NCBI RefSeq assembly: GCF_900099895.1
Contig: NZ_FNDY01000008.1
Coordinates: 1-64,000, forward strand
Length of the DNA stretch: 64,000 bases
Origin: Paenibacillus naphthalenovorans
GTDB lineage: Bacteria > Bacillota > Bacilli > Paenibacillales > NBRC-103111
Direction of reading: 5' to 3'
Shown: in pieces, positions 28,700 through 37,187 of the stretch
Numbering within the stretch: position 1 is the first letter of the stretch
Layout: every line of letters begins with the position of its first letter
Notes under the pieces: generated by a model
Databases searched by the model: none
Seen by the model: the letters and a program-made list of their open reading frames with translations, nothing else
What the model was told of the DNA's origin: nothing
Made by a program: the position numbers and the translations under genes

Positions 28700-28752
28700 A
28701 AAGGGGCGCTGCCAATTAGAACAATCGTTGGCTGTGCTCCTTTTTTTTGTAT
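28700..28752 (+). terminator. Terminator after rpmG
   Basis: GGGGCGC..GCCAA pairs with TTGGC..GTGCTCC (imperfect), followed by eight or more T residues. Confidence 0.8.
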
Positions 28753-28837
28753 TTTTGGGTAAATATACTGCAACCTGCATCTCCCTGGATACGTCTAATG
28801 AACAAGAAAGGCAATCCGGGATGATAGGGGACTGGGT

Positions 28838-30613
28838 ATGAAGAGTAAACAAATGCTTGCTTGGATAACCTTGCTGGGCTTACTGATTCCCGCATCAGCA
28901 CAAGCGGACGCTCCGGCGTCTTCAGCAGCCGTTCATTTGAATGGGAAAAACTTGAAGCTGCAGCATGCGCCGATCGAAGAAAAGGCCGGCTTTCTCATTC
29001 CTCTGCGTGAAGTGCTGGAGGCGTCCGGATGGAAGATCACCTGGTACGATGAGGATCAGACTATTACGGCAGAGAAGCAAACCGGAAACCAAAATCATTC
29101 GTTGAAGGTCAGTATCGGTTATAGCCGCGGGGCCTTTAATGGAAATATGCTCGATCTGCCCGTCCCTCCGAGGTTGGTGGACGGAACCGCTTACCTTCCG
29201 GCAACCGCCCTGCAGCATTTGGATATGAAGCTGGATTGGGATGAAGCCAAGCGCGTCCTGATCATTGAAGAGGCTCCGGAAGCGCGAACATTCGTATATT
29301 TGAACGGAAGCCGGTATGAGGGTGAATTGTTCGGAGGTGTGCCGAACGGTCGGGGAAAGCTGTACAGCGCGGAAGGTCGTTTGATTTATGAAGGGGAAAT
29401 GGCAAACGGGCTCGCTCACGGCTCAGGAAAGCTGTACAACAAAGACGGAACACTACAATACAGCGGCAGCTTTAAACATGACCAGTTTCATGGATGGGGT
29501 AAGGCGTACAGAGCTGACGGTACGCTGGAGTACGCGGGAATGTTTTCTTACGGAGAACGAACACCGGGGGGCTTTTCCTATCTAAGCAACGGAATAAAAT
29601 GGGTTCCGGACCGGGAGGCGCCAGCCTTATCACAGCGGAAAACCGTTATTTATCCGAACGGAGTCATGTTTACCGGCACCTTCTCGGGAGGTCGGGCAGA
29701 GGGGGAAGGCAAGCTGGCGTCCCTGTTCGGGGAGGTCATTGCAGAAGGAATATGGAAGGAAGGGCGATTGGAGACGGAAAGCGGTTCGTCGACGAGATTG
29801 GCATCCGTATCGGACAGCGTTTATTACAGCCTGACCACGCATTCTACCAAACTGCGGCGTTATGTAAGCGAAGCCCATGGGTTTGACGTGCAGCTTCCGG
29901 ACGTTTGGCTCGGCAAGCCGCTTGAGATAAAGGAAGGTCCGGATGAAGTCTCGTTTTTTTATATTTCGCCATCCCAGCCTGATCGGAAGGCACTTCTGTT
30001 TACCATCAAGCAGTATACGGAGAAGGAATGGCCGGGGACAGGGACGGCTGTCCGTTTGCGGGAGCATAACGGTTGGGTTTACGGGTATGCGATAGAGAGT
30101 GGAGGGGCGGATTTGCCTGCAGAGGAAGCAGCCGATGCTACAGCGATGCGAGAAAGTTCCGGACAATTACTCGAAGGCTTCCGGCTGATCCGTCCGGATG
30201 TTAGCGTAAGCGCAGAGGATCTTAAACGGCCGGATAAAGAGCTGTGGGAGAAGTTTGCGCATATCGAAAAGTGGACTCTGCAAACGGCCGGGATTTATCC
30301 TGAAGGTGTATGGTTGAACGAATGCGATAAGCAGCTGGTCACAAGCAGGCTTCAGGAAGTGTATGATCCCGCAATGGCTGAACGGATGTTTGCCAACCAG
30401 AACAGACCGGTAGACGGAGGCTATGAACCCATTCCGATCGGCTATGTATCCATCGCCATGATCGAAGATGACTTGAGAGTGAAGCGGGAACAGGATTCAG
30501 CCGAAAATCGGCTTCGCATGACGATAGCCGGCGATGATGTCGAGGTCATGTACACACTGGATTCAGCCACCCGCAAAATTGTGGATTATCAAGTAATCAG
30601 GTCCAACTATTAA
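28838..30613 (+). CDS. Secreted stalk-domain protein with MORN repeats
   Basis: The protein has 591 residues. A signal peptide ends near ASAQA (residue 23). Residues about 30-148 are a stalk domain of the copper amine oxidase N-terminal type (GFLIPLREVLEASGWKITWY, AYLPATALQHLDMKLDWD). Residues about 150-330 hold MORN-like repeats: YEGELFGGVPNGRGKLY, YEGEMANGLAHGSGKLY, YSGSFKHDQFHGWGKAY and FTGTFSGGRAEGEGKL. The C-terminal 260 residues are not recognised. MORN repeats usually bind lipids or proteins; on an exported protein they may act as an envelope scaffold. The combination is unusual. Confidence 0.85.
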   Translation: MKSKQMLAWITLLGLLIPASAQADAPASSAAVHLNGKNLKLQHAPIEEKAGFLIPLREVLEASGWKITWYDEDQTITAEKQTGNQNHSLKVSIGYSRGAFNGNMLDLPVPPRLVDGTAYLPATALQHLDMKLDWDEAKRVLIIEEAPEARTFVYLNGSRYEGELFGGVPNGRGKLYSAEGRLIYEGEMANGLAHGSGKLYNKDGTLQYSGSFKHDQFHGWGKAYRADGTLEYAGMFSYGERTPGGFSYLSNGIKWVPDREAPALSQRKTVIYPNGVMFTGTFSGGRAEGEGKLASLFGEVIAEGIWKEGRLETESGSSTRLASVSDSVYYSLTTHSTKLRRYVSEAHGFDVQLPDVWLGKPLEIKEGPDEVSFFYISPSQPDRKALLFTIKQYTEKEWPGTGTAVRLREHNGWVYGYAIESGGADLPAEEAADATAMRESSGQLLEGFRLIRPDVSVSAEDLKRPDKELWEKFAHIEKWTLQTAGIYPEGVWLNECDKQLVTSRLQEVYDPAMAERMFANQNRPVDGGYEPIPIGYVSIAMIEDDLRVKREQDSAENRLRMTIAGDDVEVMYTLDSATRKIVDYQVIRSNY

Positions 30614-30785
30614 GCGAGTGGGAAAAACCTTTTGGATCATCGCCCAGGCCTGTCCCGGTTCTCCGATATAGTGGTTGAGCGTGCTTGGGCGGGCTGTCAA
30701 ATCCTCGCAAAGCTGAACTTGTATAGCATCTGCCGTACGGATGAATACTTACCTTAAGATGTCTGTATATTCTGAGGGAGGTATT

Positions 30786-31271
30786 ATGAAAAAGCTTTAT
30801 CTTTTGGCATCGATCTTACTGCTGTTCTTTGCAATCCATCCTGTTCAAGCCAAGAGCGTTGTACCCTATGAAGAACAATGGCAGAGTACGGATGATACCG
30901 GCAGGTATGAGGCCAACAGGTATAGATCGGGCAGAGGCTCTTATACGGGCGGAAGAACCGGGGGAATTGCGCCCGGCACGGGAACCGCTCCAAGGACGCC
31001 CGGCGATTATGCAAGAAACAACCCCAGAACCGCCGTTCCCCCCGGAGGAGGCGCAGCGGCCCCCAGACCAGGAACCGGCTTGGGCGGATGGTTCGGCGGA
31101 TTGGCTGCCGGCGCTATCCTGGGCAGTATTCTGAATCCGTTCGGCTTCTTTGGCTGGGGGTACGGGTTCGGTACGCCGTACGGCATATTCTCGATTCTCG
31201 GGCTGCTGTTTTGGGGAGCGATTTTGGTTTTTGCGTACCGCTGGTTTAAGCGGGCGATGAGAAACAGTTAG
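30786..31271 (+). CDS. Membrane protein with signal peptide and Gly/Pro-rich linker
   Basis: The protein has 161 residues with the ATG at 30786 behind GAGGGAGG. A signal peptide ends near HPVQA. An extracytoplasmic Arg/Gly/Thr/Pro-rich segment (about residues 45-100) is followed by a Gly-rich hydrophobic region (WFGGLAAGAILGSILNPFGFF) and a last TM helix (LGLLFWGAILVFAYRWF) with a basic tail. The overall layout resembles small Firmicute membrane proteins of unknown function. No partner is evident from neighbours. Confidence 0.7.
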   Translation: MKKLYLLASILLLFFAIHPVQAKSVVPYEEQWQSTDDTGRYEANRYRSGRGSYTGGRTGGIAPGTGTAPRTPGDYARNNPRTAVPPGGGAAAPRPGTGLGGWFGGLAAGAILGSILNPFGFFGWGYGFGTPYGIFSILGLLFWGAILVFAYRWFKRAMRNS

Positions 31272-31323
31272 CCCATCCATGGCGTCACGCAATCAAGGCG
31301 AAGCAGCGTTCCGGTTAACTCAT

Positions 31324-32286
31324 CTAGTCGAATGTAAAAGATAATTGGACAGGCTCGGACGATGTTGGATCAAGGTCCGCCGGTCCGCCGTTTTCTTGAA
31401 GGAACGGCCGGTAAGCGGGCACGCGATATTTTTGCAGCAGCGCATGAAGCCGGTCCATGATTTCAGTTCTGTACTGCTTTGGAGCGTATGGAGAGCGGCT
31501 GTATAGCTTCGCAAAGGGTTCCAGCATTTGGGGATAATGCTCGCGCAGCGTACCGAAAAACCATGACTTCACGGCATTCGTGTTCAGCCGGAGCACCGAT
31601 CCCATAATAAAATGAGCACCCGCCTCGGACGAATTCTTAACGACTTGTTCCATTGAACCCGGGCCATCCGTCAAGAAGGGAAGGATTGGCGCCATAAAAA
31701 TGCCGGCTTCCACACCTTCCCCGGTTAAGCGCTCTAAAGCTTCCAGCCTTCGCTGCGGCGAGGGAGTCATGGGTTCAAAATGACGCCACACTTCCTTATC
31801 CAATGTGTTCAGACTGATGTTGACGGAGCTGCCGGTAAGCTTCTTGAGGATATCCAGATCGCGCAAAATCAACGGGGAACGGGTCGTAATGCTGACTGGA
31901 ATCCGGTAAGCCGCAAGCACTTCCAGACATTGGCGGGTGAGCAGCATACGGCTTTCGAGCGGTTGGTAAGGATCCGTTGCCGTGCCGATGGCCACTTTGC
32001 CCAGCTTTCCCCGTCCGTTTTTTGAGCGGAGCATGCGTACAACCTGAGCTTCGAGAGCCTCGCGGGCATTGTTTTTATATAAAATATGATGCTGAAACGT
32101 ATCATCCGCATCCATGCCCAGAAACGAATGAGTGGAGCGGGCATAACAGAAGCTGCAGCCGTGCTGGCAGCCGCGGTAAGGATTAATAGACCAGTCAAAC
32201 GGCATGGATGGGGCTTTAACCGGATTCAGCACCTGCTTGGCATGAAGCGGTTCAAAGGTTGTTGGCAAAGCCACTTTAACATCCAT
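31324..32286 (-). CDS. Radical SAM protein of the SPL-like/Rv2578c type
   Basis: The protein has 320 residues. The [4Fe-4S] motif is CQHGCSFCYAR (CxxxCxxC) inside NPYRGCQHGC, followed by IGTATDPYQPLE, ITTRSPLILRD and the MAPILPFLTD barrel strand. It belongs to the radical SAM group related to spore photoproduct lyase (Rv2578c-like) but lacks features needed to call SplB itself. The promoter is a perfect TTGACA-17-TATAAT with LexA boxes, so it should be induced by DNA damage. Its divergent neighbour encodes a DNA-protecting spore protein. A role in DNA repair is inference. Confidence 0.88.
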   Translation of the reverse strand: MDVKVALPTTFEPLHAKQVLNPVKAPSMPFDWSINPYRGCQHGCSFCYARSTHSFLGMDADDTFQHHILYKNNAREALEAQVVRMLRSKNGRGKLGKVAIGTATDPYQPLESRMLLTRQCLEVLAAYRIPVSITTRSPLILRDLDILKKLTGSSVNISLNTLDKEVWRHFEPMTPSPQRRLEALERLTGEGVEAGIFMAPILPFLTDGPGSMEQVVKNSSEAGAHFIMGSVLRLNTNAVKSWFFGTLREHYPQMLEPFAKLYSRSPYAPKQYRTEIMDRLHALLQKYRVPAYRPFLQENGGPADLDPTSSEPVQLSFTFD

Positions 32287-32303
32287 CCTTTCACCTGAAA
32301 TAG

Positions 32304-32353
32304 GAATATATGTTCTATAAACGAATTATAAAACGGAACATTTGTTCTGTCAA
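32304..32353 (-). promoter_or_regulatory. SOS-type promoter with two LexA boxes
   Basis: On the minus strand TTGACA (32348-32353) and TATAAT (32325-32330) are separated by 17 bp. The spacer holds GAACAAATGTTC (32336-32347), matching the Bacillus LexA/DinR box. A second box, GAACATATATTC (32304-32315), lies downstream of the -10 element. LexA bound there would repress the radical SAM gene. Confidence 0.88.
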
Positions 32354-32385
32354 ACTTACTGACGAAAGAAAGGAGCCATAACAAG

Positions 32386-32664
32386 ATGGTGAGAAGAAGA
32401 GGGAGAAGGCCTCTTGTACCGGGGGCTGGACATGGATTGGATATGCTTAAGGCGGAAGTGATGCAGCGTGCAGGATATTCGGTGAGCCGGGACCGCCCCG
32501 ATCTGGTGAAATACGAGGTGGCCCGTTCGTTAGGCGTTCCCTTGCAGACCGCGAATAACGGAAACCTATCCACCGAGGAGGCAGGCAAAATCGGAGGCCA
32601 GATCGGCGGACGTATGGTACGGGAAATGATCCGCATGGCCCAGGAGCAGTTGACGAAACGGTAA
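32386..32664 (+). CDS. Alpha/beta-type small acid-soluble spore protein (SASP), divergent
   Basis: The protein has 92 residues. The central part, LDMLKAEVMQRAG then LVKYEVARSLGVPL, and the C-terminal GGQIGGRMVREMIRMAQEQL align with the two DNA-binding helices of alpha/beta SASP. The N-terminal Arg-rich block (MVRRRGRRPLVPGAG) and the spacer NNGNLSTEEAGK are longer than in SspA/SspB. Such proteins coat spore DNA and alter UV photochemistry. It is divergent from the LexA-controlled radical SAM gene. No forespore (sigma-G) promoter could be assigned with confidence. Confidence 0.85.
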   Translation: MVRRRGRRPLVPGAGHGLDMLKAEVMQRAGYSVSRDRPDLVKYEVARSLGVPLQTANNGNLSTEEAGKIGGQIGGRMVREMIRMAQEQLTKR

Positions 32665-32675
32665 CCGGGCCTTCA

Positions 32676-32712
32676 GAGCGTCTTCTGACGAGCAGAACGT
32701 CAGAAGGCGCAA
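32676..32712 (+). terminator. Hairpin after the SASP gene
   Basis: CGTCTTCTGACG pairs with CGTCAGAAGGCG (11 of 12, counting one G-U pair) around a 7-nt loop. No T tract follows, so termination is less certain. Confidence 0.6.
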
Positions 32713-32850
32713 GCAATGAAATGATGGGCCTTCCGGTTGACGGCCTATCTTTATTTTTTCTTTTTTTTACAATATTTGTTGAAAAAGAAATAATGAAATC
32801 TTATGATAGGACTATATATACTACAGTCTTGGACAAGGGAGGAGTTTTCC

Positions 32851-34134
32851 ATGTACAAAGTATGGCGCAGACTCCTTCCGAAGCATCATTTTGGTTCCGA
32901 TATAATTGAAAGTCTGACTCGCATGATTTTTATTCTGGGACTATTTTTTCTGTTTATGATCATATGGATCAATGGTTGCCTGAACCGATTGAATGAAGAA
33001 ATCATGCAGTTGGAGAAAATTTCGAGACATGTGCTTATTTTGCAAAAAGCGTTTATCGATCAGGTAACCGCCCGGCAAAGTTATCATTTGACCGGAGACG
33101 CAGCGTTTTTGCAGTCTTTTGAGAGTTCATCATCGGACTACATACAATCGGTGAGGGAATTGCAAAACGCTGTCACCGCTTATCCTGAATTTCTCGAACC
33201 TATCCGGAAATTAGTAGAAGCGGGCATGCATTGGCAGGACAAATACGGATCACTGGAAGCCTTGAAAAATGGCAAAACATTGACGACCGGGGAGCTGCTC
33301 GAAGGAAAAACGATCGCCGATGATTTTCGCAACCGGTCCATGGAAATTTCCCGTATGCTTCACGCCAAGCAATCGGAAGTATCCAAAGCTTACACATCCG
33401 GGATTACAAAAATGTTGTATACGTCCATTGCCGTCTGTGCGCTGGTGATAGGCCTGGTCGTAACCGATGTGGTTCAGAAGCTGCGGCGGATTATCCGGCC
33501 GATCAAAGAGTTAAGCTCCGCTGTCGAAGGATATGCCCGGCAAAAGTTTGATGTGCCTGTGCCGTCCCTGAAAAAAAATGATGAGCTTGGCAAGCTTTTC
33601 GATCATATCGAACATATGCGGCTGATGCTGAAGGAGCATTTTGAACAGAGCCGGCGGCAGGTGTATCTGGACGGTTTAACCGGCATCGGGAACCGGCGTT
33701 ACTTTGATGAATCTCTTGATTTGGCATTCGAACGGGCAACATCGGAGGGAGAGGCGTTCAGCCTGATCCTGATGGATATCGACCGGTTCAAATGGTTTAA
33801 TGATACCTATGGTCATGCGGAAGGCGACAGGCTGTTGAGGCACGTTACCGGTATCGTGCAAAGAATGTTGCCGGATCATATGGTGTTCGCCAGATACGGA
33901 GGGGAAGAATTTGCGGTTATTGTCCCGGGGCTCGACATGAATGAAACGATGATCGTGGCAGAGATGCTGCGAAGCGAAGTGGAACGGCAAGCGCTGGATT
34001 CCTACCGGATCACGGCGAGCTTTGGCATCTCTTCTTTAAGAAAAGGCGATACGGCGGAAGCGCTGCTGGTGCGTGCGGATCAAGCGTTGTACGCTTCCAA
34101 AAAAAACGGACGCAATTGTGTTTCGGCAAGATAA
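32851..34134 (+). CDS. Membrane diguanylate cyclase (CHASE3-HAMP-GGDEF)
   Basis: The protein has 427 residues with the ATG at 32851 behind GGGAGGAG. TM1 is about residues 25-43 and TM2 about 190-208. Between them a helical CHASE3-like sensor carries ARQSYHLTGDAAFLQSF. A HAMP segment follows (RRIIRPIKELSSAVEGYARQ). The GGDEF domain (about 265-427) has DGLTGIGNRRYFD, MDIDRFKWFNDTYGHAEGD and the active-site RYGGEEF. The RxxD inhibitory site is absent at the usual position. It is expected to make c-di-GMP in response to an extracellular or membrane signal. Confidence 0.93.
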   Translation: MYKVWRRLLPKHHFGSDIIESLTRMIFILGLFFLFMIIWINGCLNRLNEEIMQLEKISRHVLILQKAFIDQVTARQSYHLTGDAAFLQSFESSSSDYIQSVRELQNAVTAYPEFLEPIRKLVEAGMHWQDKYGSLEALKNGKTLTTGELLEGKTIADDFRNRSMEISRMLHAKQSEVSKAYTSGITKMLYTSIAVCALVIGLVVTDVVQKLRRIIRPIKELSSAVEGYARQKFDVPVPSLKKNDELGKLFDHIEHMRLMLKEHFEQSRRQVYLDGLTGIGNRRYFDESLDLAFERATSEGEAFSLILMDIDRFKWFNDTYGHAEGDRLLRHVTGIVQRMLPDHMVFARYGGEEFAVIVPGLDMNETMIVAEMLRSEVERQALDSYRITASFGISSLRKGDTAEALLVRADQALYASKKNGRNCVSAR

Positions 34135-34142
34135 AAAATCTA

Positions 34143-34262
34143 AGGACCCCACGGGCCTCGCCACGGTGGTATCCTCGGCTGTGTACGCCCAGCATGGGCG
34201 TCATCTCTAGGGTGAAAGTCCCGAACGGGGGCTGGCGAGCGTCTACCGTTAGCCAAGGGTCG
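34143..34262 (+). mobile_element. Group II intron 5'-domain remnant
   Basis: The stretch contains GTACGCCCAGCATGGGCGTC, then AGGGTGAAAGTCCCGAAC and a GGCTGGCGAGCG...TAGCCAAGG arrangement. These are hallmark pieces of bacterial group II intron domain I (the AGGGTGAAAGTCCC loop region). There is no intron-encoded reverse transcriptase, domain V or 3' end; the sequence runs straight into an IS110 fragment. It is judged a truncated, inactive remnant from memory of the motif. Confidence 0.55.
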
Positions 34263-34451
34263 GTGTTGAGTGCTTTAACCATCCTTGCAGAAATTGGGGA
34301 TGTGACAAGATTTCTTTCTCCAAAGAAGCTAGCATGCTATGCCGGACTTGTGCCATCCGTTCATCAATCCGGAAAAACGCGTTATACGGGGAACATAACG
34401 AAAGAGGGCCGAGCAACACTGCGATGGATTCTGGTAGGGAGAGCGCCTTGA
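34262..34451 (+). pseudogene. IS110-family transposase C-terminal fragment
   Basis: About 63 codons read SVLSALTILAEIGDVTRFLS, PKKLACYAGLVPSVHQSG and GNITKEGRATLRWIL, the conserved C-terminal (IS116/IS110/IS902) domain with its serine-containing motif. The N-terminal DEDD catalytic domain is gone and the frame ends prematurely. The fragment is joined to group II intron sequence on its left. About 200 bp downstream (34452-34649) includes GGGACTTGCACTTTTTCATAG, which may be more of the element; no gene was seen there. Confidence 0.85.
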
Positions 34452-34649
34452 CAAAAACCGACCTTAGGTTATGATTGGTTATTAAGCAAACCAGGGAAAA
34501 TGCAGGCAGGGTCAAAAAACGAAAATGGCCCGGTCCAGTTTGTTATTGCCATTTTTCGATCCAAATCAAGCAATACATATTTTTTGAACAAGGGACTTGC
34601 ACTTTTTCATAGGTGAGAGGACGGGGGTTAGCCGCCCTCTCTTACTCGG

Positions 34650-34778
34650 TTACTCTTTCGGATGTTCCGCATCGTATTCAGCCGAGTATTGTGCAAGAGA
34701 CTTGATTTTACCGTGCGGCCGCTGAGTTTGCTTACGGATTTTCCATTGGTTTTCCTCACGTCGTTTGGAATGGCTCAT
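34650..34778 (-). CDS. Small basic protein (42 residues)
   Basis: The ATG at 34778 follows AAGGAG by about 11 nt. The product is MSHSKRREENQWKIRKQTQR, then a PHGKIKSLAQYSAEYDAEHP segment and KE. It is highly charged, soluble and not recognised. Its neighbours are IS debris and an MFS gene. The ribosome binding site and lack of alternatives support translation; no function is proposed. Confidence 0.5.
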   Translation of the reverse strand: MSHSKRREENQWKIRKQTQRPHGKIKSLAQYSAEYDAEHPKE

Positions 34779-34964
34779 CCCTTGTCAGCTCCTTTGCTTC
34801 ACGTTAAATAAAGTGGTCTTGCTTTTTTAGCATGGCGGAGCTCAAGAGGTTTTATGCTTGACTAAATTTTCACGAGCCGGTACGCGCTGCCGCAAAGATG
34901 TTTGCTTTAAAACGCAGCTGCAAGTCAGATACAATCAAAAGAAGCTTAAGAACGGGTGGAGTAG

Positions 34965-36173
34965 ATGAGGGCGTTTTTTTGGAACGGTTGTTTGTCGTAT
35001 CTGTTGATCGGATTGGCCCATGTCATTATGGGATCTCTTCTTCCTGAAATGTTGGTTTACTATAACAAGGATTACAGCGATGGCGGTCTTCTGGTATCGT
35101 TTCAGTTCATGGGGTTTCTGATCGGTGTGCTCGCAGGCCCATGGTGCGCCCGACAGCTTGGGAAAAGGGGAGCTATCCTGATGTGTCTGTTCTGCCTGAG
35201 TGCAGCGCAGCTGGTCTTTTTTTCGCTGCCGGCCTGGGGGCTTGTGCTCGCCGTCGCACCCGTGGCCGGCTTCGGATTCGGAATGGTGGAGACCATTATC
35301 GGTGCTTTAGTGATTCAATATATGGAGGACAGTCAAAAAACGTCATCCATGGCAAGGCTGGAGGTATTTTTCGGCTTAGGCGCTCTATTGATGCCGCTTT
35401 TCTCTTCCGCCTTCATCGCCGCCGGCTGGTGGCGGGGCGCTTTCCTGAGCTTGAGCCTCCTTTCCGTGATCGTACTGGTTCTTTGGGCGAAGCTGCCTCT
35501 GGGCAGAATGCAGAGTTTGATGGGACGGCAGGACGGGGGACAGGCCGCAGAAGCCCGTACCCGGCTGAGAATGAGCGGCGGTTCCTGGACGCTGTTGATC
35601 CTGTTTTTACTTGTATTTGTGGTTTATGTAGGGACCGAGATGAGCGTGGCCAACTTCTTGCCGTCCATACTTGTTGAGAATGTCGGGGTTAAACCGGAGA
35701 TCGGAGCACTCGGGGCAACCTGTTTCTGGGGCGCAATAACCGTCGGGAGATTATTTGCCGCTCAACTGGCGGAGAAGGTAGGCAAAACCCGTTATTTACT
35801 GCTCGGGTCTTTAGGAGGCGCCGTAATTTTGGCCGGATTTAACATGGCAAGCGGAGCAGCAGCCAGCTTTACGCTGATTCTGCTCCTTGGACTTGTGATG
35901 TCAGGCATGTTTGCCGTTGCGCTTGTTTATGCCAACGAGTTCTTCCGTGGAAGGGAGGAACGGATCACCAGCATGCTGATCGCGGCAGGCGGGGTTGGCG
36001 GCGCACTCGTTCCACTGCTGACGGGATGGCTTATGGAACGTCTGTCCATACAACAGGCCTTGTGGGCATTGGTTCTGTTCTATGCGCTGATGTTTGTTCT
36101 GGTGCTTCAAGCTTCGCGGTCGGTGGAAGGAAAAGACGGCTCATCGGCTTCGGCCCAAGACTCCGGGGGATAA
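34965..36173 (+). CDS. Major facilitator superfamily transporter
   Basis: The protein has 402 residues with about 12 hydrophobic segments. MFS features are FQFMGFLIGVLAGPWCARQLGKRGAIL (motif A region between TM2 and TM3) and the related WGAITVGRLFAAQLAEKVGKTRYLL after TM8. The general form resembles sugar or fucose-permease-like MFS members. The substrate cannot be inferred from the sequence or neighbours. The start ATG follows GGGTGGAG. About 180 bp upstream contains no gene other than the small ORF on the opposite strand. Confidence 0.9.
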   Translation: MRAFFWNGCLSYLLIGLAHVIMGSLLPEMLVYYNKDYSDGGLLVSFQFMGFLIGVLAGPWCARQLGKRGAILMCLFCLSAAQLVFFSLPAWGLVLAVAPVAGFGFGMVETIIGALVIQYMEDSQKTSSMARLEVFFGLGALLMPLFSSAFIAAGWWRGAFLSLSLLSVIVLVLWAKLPLGRMQSLMGRQDGGQAAEARTRLRMSGGSWTLLILFLLVFVVYVGTEMSVANFLPSILVENVGVKPEIGALGATCFWGAITVGRLFAAQLAEKVGKTRYLLLGSLGGAVILAGFNMASGAAASFTLILLLGLVMSGMFAVALVYANEFFRGREERITSMLIAAGGVGGALVPLLTGWLMERLSIQQALWALVLFYALMFVLVLQASRSVEGKDGSSASAQDSGG

Positions 36174-36245
36174 GCAGGGCTGTTCCCCGATCAATCAAGC
36201 GAAGCGAACATTGGAGCGTATCTGATCATGCTTATTATGCAGTAA

Positions 36246-36275
36246 ACAAAAAACGGCCAGCAGGGCCGTCTTCCG
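36246..36275 (-). terminator. Terminator
   Basis: On the minus strand GACGGCCC and GGGCCGTT-type arms (ACGGCC/GGCCGT) close a short loop and are followed by TTTTTTG. It ends the small membrane protein gene. Confidence 0.8.
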
Positions 36276-36279
36276 ACAT

Positions 36280-36465
36280 TCATTCATTTTTATTGTCATC
36301 TTGATTCAAATGCAAGTCTTCCAGCGTATACCGATGATTCCACAAAAATTCCATATCGTACTCCGTTGAATCGTTCGCAAGAAGTTGAAGTAAAACGACG
36401 ATAAATCCAATGAGGATCGCTCCGAACAACGCCAACCACATCAGAAGCTGAATCGTATGGTACAT
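36280..36465 (-). CDS. Small single-pass membrane protein
   Basis: The protein has 61 residues. A TM helix (about residues 5-30, LLMWLALFGAILIGFIVVLLQLL) is followed by an acidic, soluble tail (TEYDMEFLWNHRYTLEDLHL and NQDDNKNE). The ATG at 36465 follows AAAGGGAGCG. The family is not recognised. It has its own terminator, so it is probably monocistronic. Confidence 0.6.
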   Translation of the reverse strand: MYHTIQLLMWLALFGAILIGFIVVLLQLLANDSTEYDMEFLWNHRYTLEDLHLNQDDNKNE

Positions 36466-36612
36466 ACGGACACGCTCCCTTTCGGTTTTGTTGCTATTAT
36501 CGTATGAACCGTTCCTCCAAGAGTTGATCCCGATGATGCGGAATTTATGATGGCTAATCCTTGTCAGCGGCCGAATGGGCGGCTATAATGGAAATGAACA
36601 TCATAAAAAGGC

Positions 36613-36655
36613 TAAAACGAATAGGAGCCCGGTAAACCATGGCTCCTATTCGTTT
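36613..36655. terminator. Bidirectional terminator-like hairpin
   Basis: AAAACGAATAGGAGC and GCTCCTATTCGTTTT form a 15-bp perfect stem with a 13-nt loop. An ATG at 36639 lies inside the loop, which argues against that start for the next gene. Confidence 0.8.
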
Positions 36656-36677
36656 TATCAGATCTTATGGAGACGGA

Positions 36678-37157
36678 ATGATGAAATGGACAAGAAAATG
36701 GAGATTGACCCTGATCCGTCTGCTCCGGGTAAAATCGGCCGACCGTCATGTCGCCTTTGGACTTGTTGTCGGTTTTGTTCCGTGCTGGCTGCCTACTTTC
36801 GGCATAGGAGCCTTTCTTTCAGCCGCCCTCGCGCGCTTGTTTAAGGCCAGTGTAACGGCCGCTCTGGCATCCGCCGCCGTCGGTTCCGTTCTTTGGCCGG
36901 CCCTGTTCTACCTCAATTATAAAATCGGCGGGCTCGTATCTTTGCTCTTCAGCAGACATACTCCTGCGGAAATCGAAATCGATGAAGTGGAGTATATGGA
37001 AGCTGCAGAGAACGTTCAAAGCCGGGCACAGATAGGCATTGATTTTACAGTGGGCGCCTTGATCAACAGCGTCGTATTCTCTGTTATAGGCTACTATGTT
37101 ATTCTGGCCATTCTCAACAGATACCGTGTACCGCTGCTTAATAAACTGCGTTCTTAA
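36678..37157 (+). CDS. DUF2062 membrane protein
   Basis: The protein has 159 residues from tandem ATGs at 36678/36681 behind GGAGACGG. DUF2062 features are RLLRVKSADRHVAFGLVVGF, PCWLPTFGIGAFLSAALARL and NYKIGGLVSLLF, with two hydrophobic hairpins and a C-terminal TM near YYVILAILNRY. Family function is unknown; members are predicted small integral membrane proteins. The upstream ATG (36639) is rejected because it sits within a terminator hairpin. Confidence 0.8.
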   Translation: MMKWTRKWRLTLIRLLRVKSADRHVAFGLVVGFVPCWLPTFGIGAFLSAALARLFKASVTAALASAAVGSVLWPALFYLNYKIGGLVSLLFSRHTPAEIEIDEVEYMEAAENVQSRAQIGIDFTVGALINSVVFSVIGYYVILAILNRYRVPLLNKLRS

Positions 37158-37187
37158 GTAATTCTTAGATGCGGCAGCGGCCAGCGG

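Noticed and set aside
30614-30750. Minus-strand frame reading TADAIQVQLCEDLTARPSTL downstream of the MORN gene
   Set aside because: It looked protein-like for about 40 codons but has a stop just upstream, no start or ribosome binding site, and no recognised family.
36639-36677. Upstream ATG for the DUF2062 protein
   Set aside because: It lies within the loop of a terminator hairpin; the start behind GGAGACGG at 36678 is preferred.
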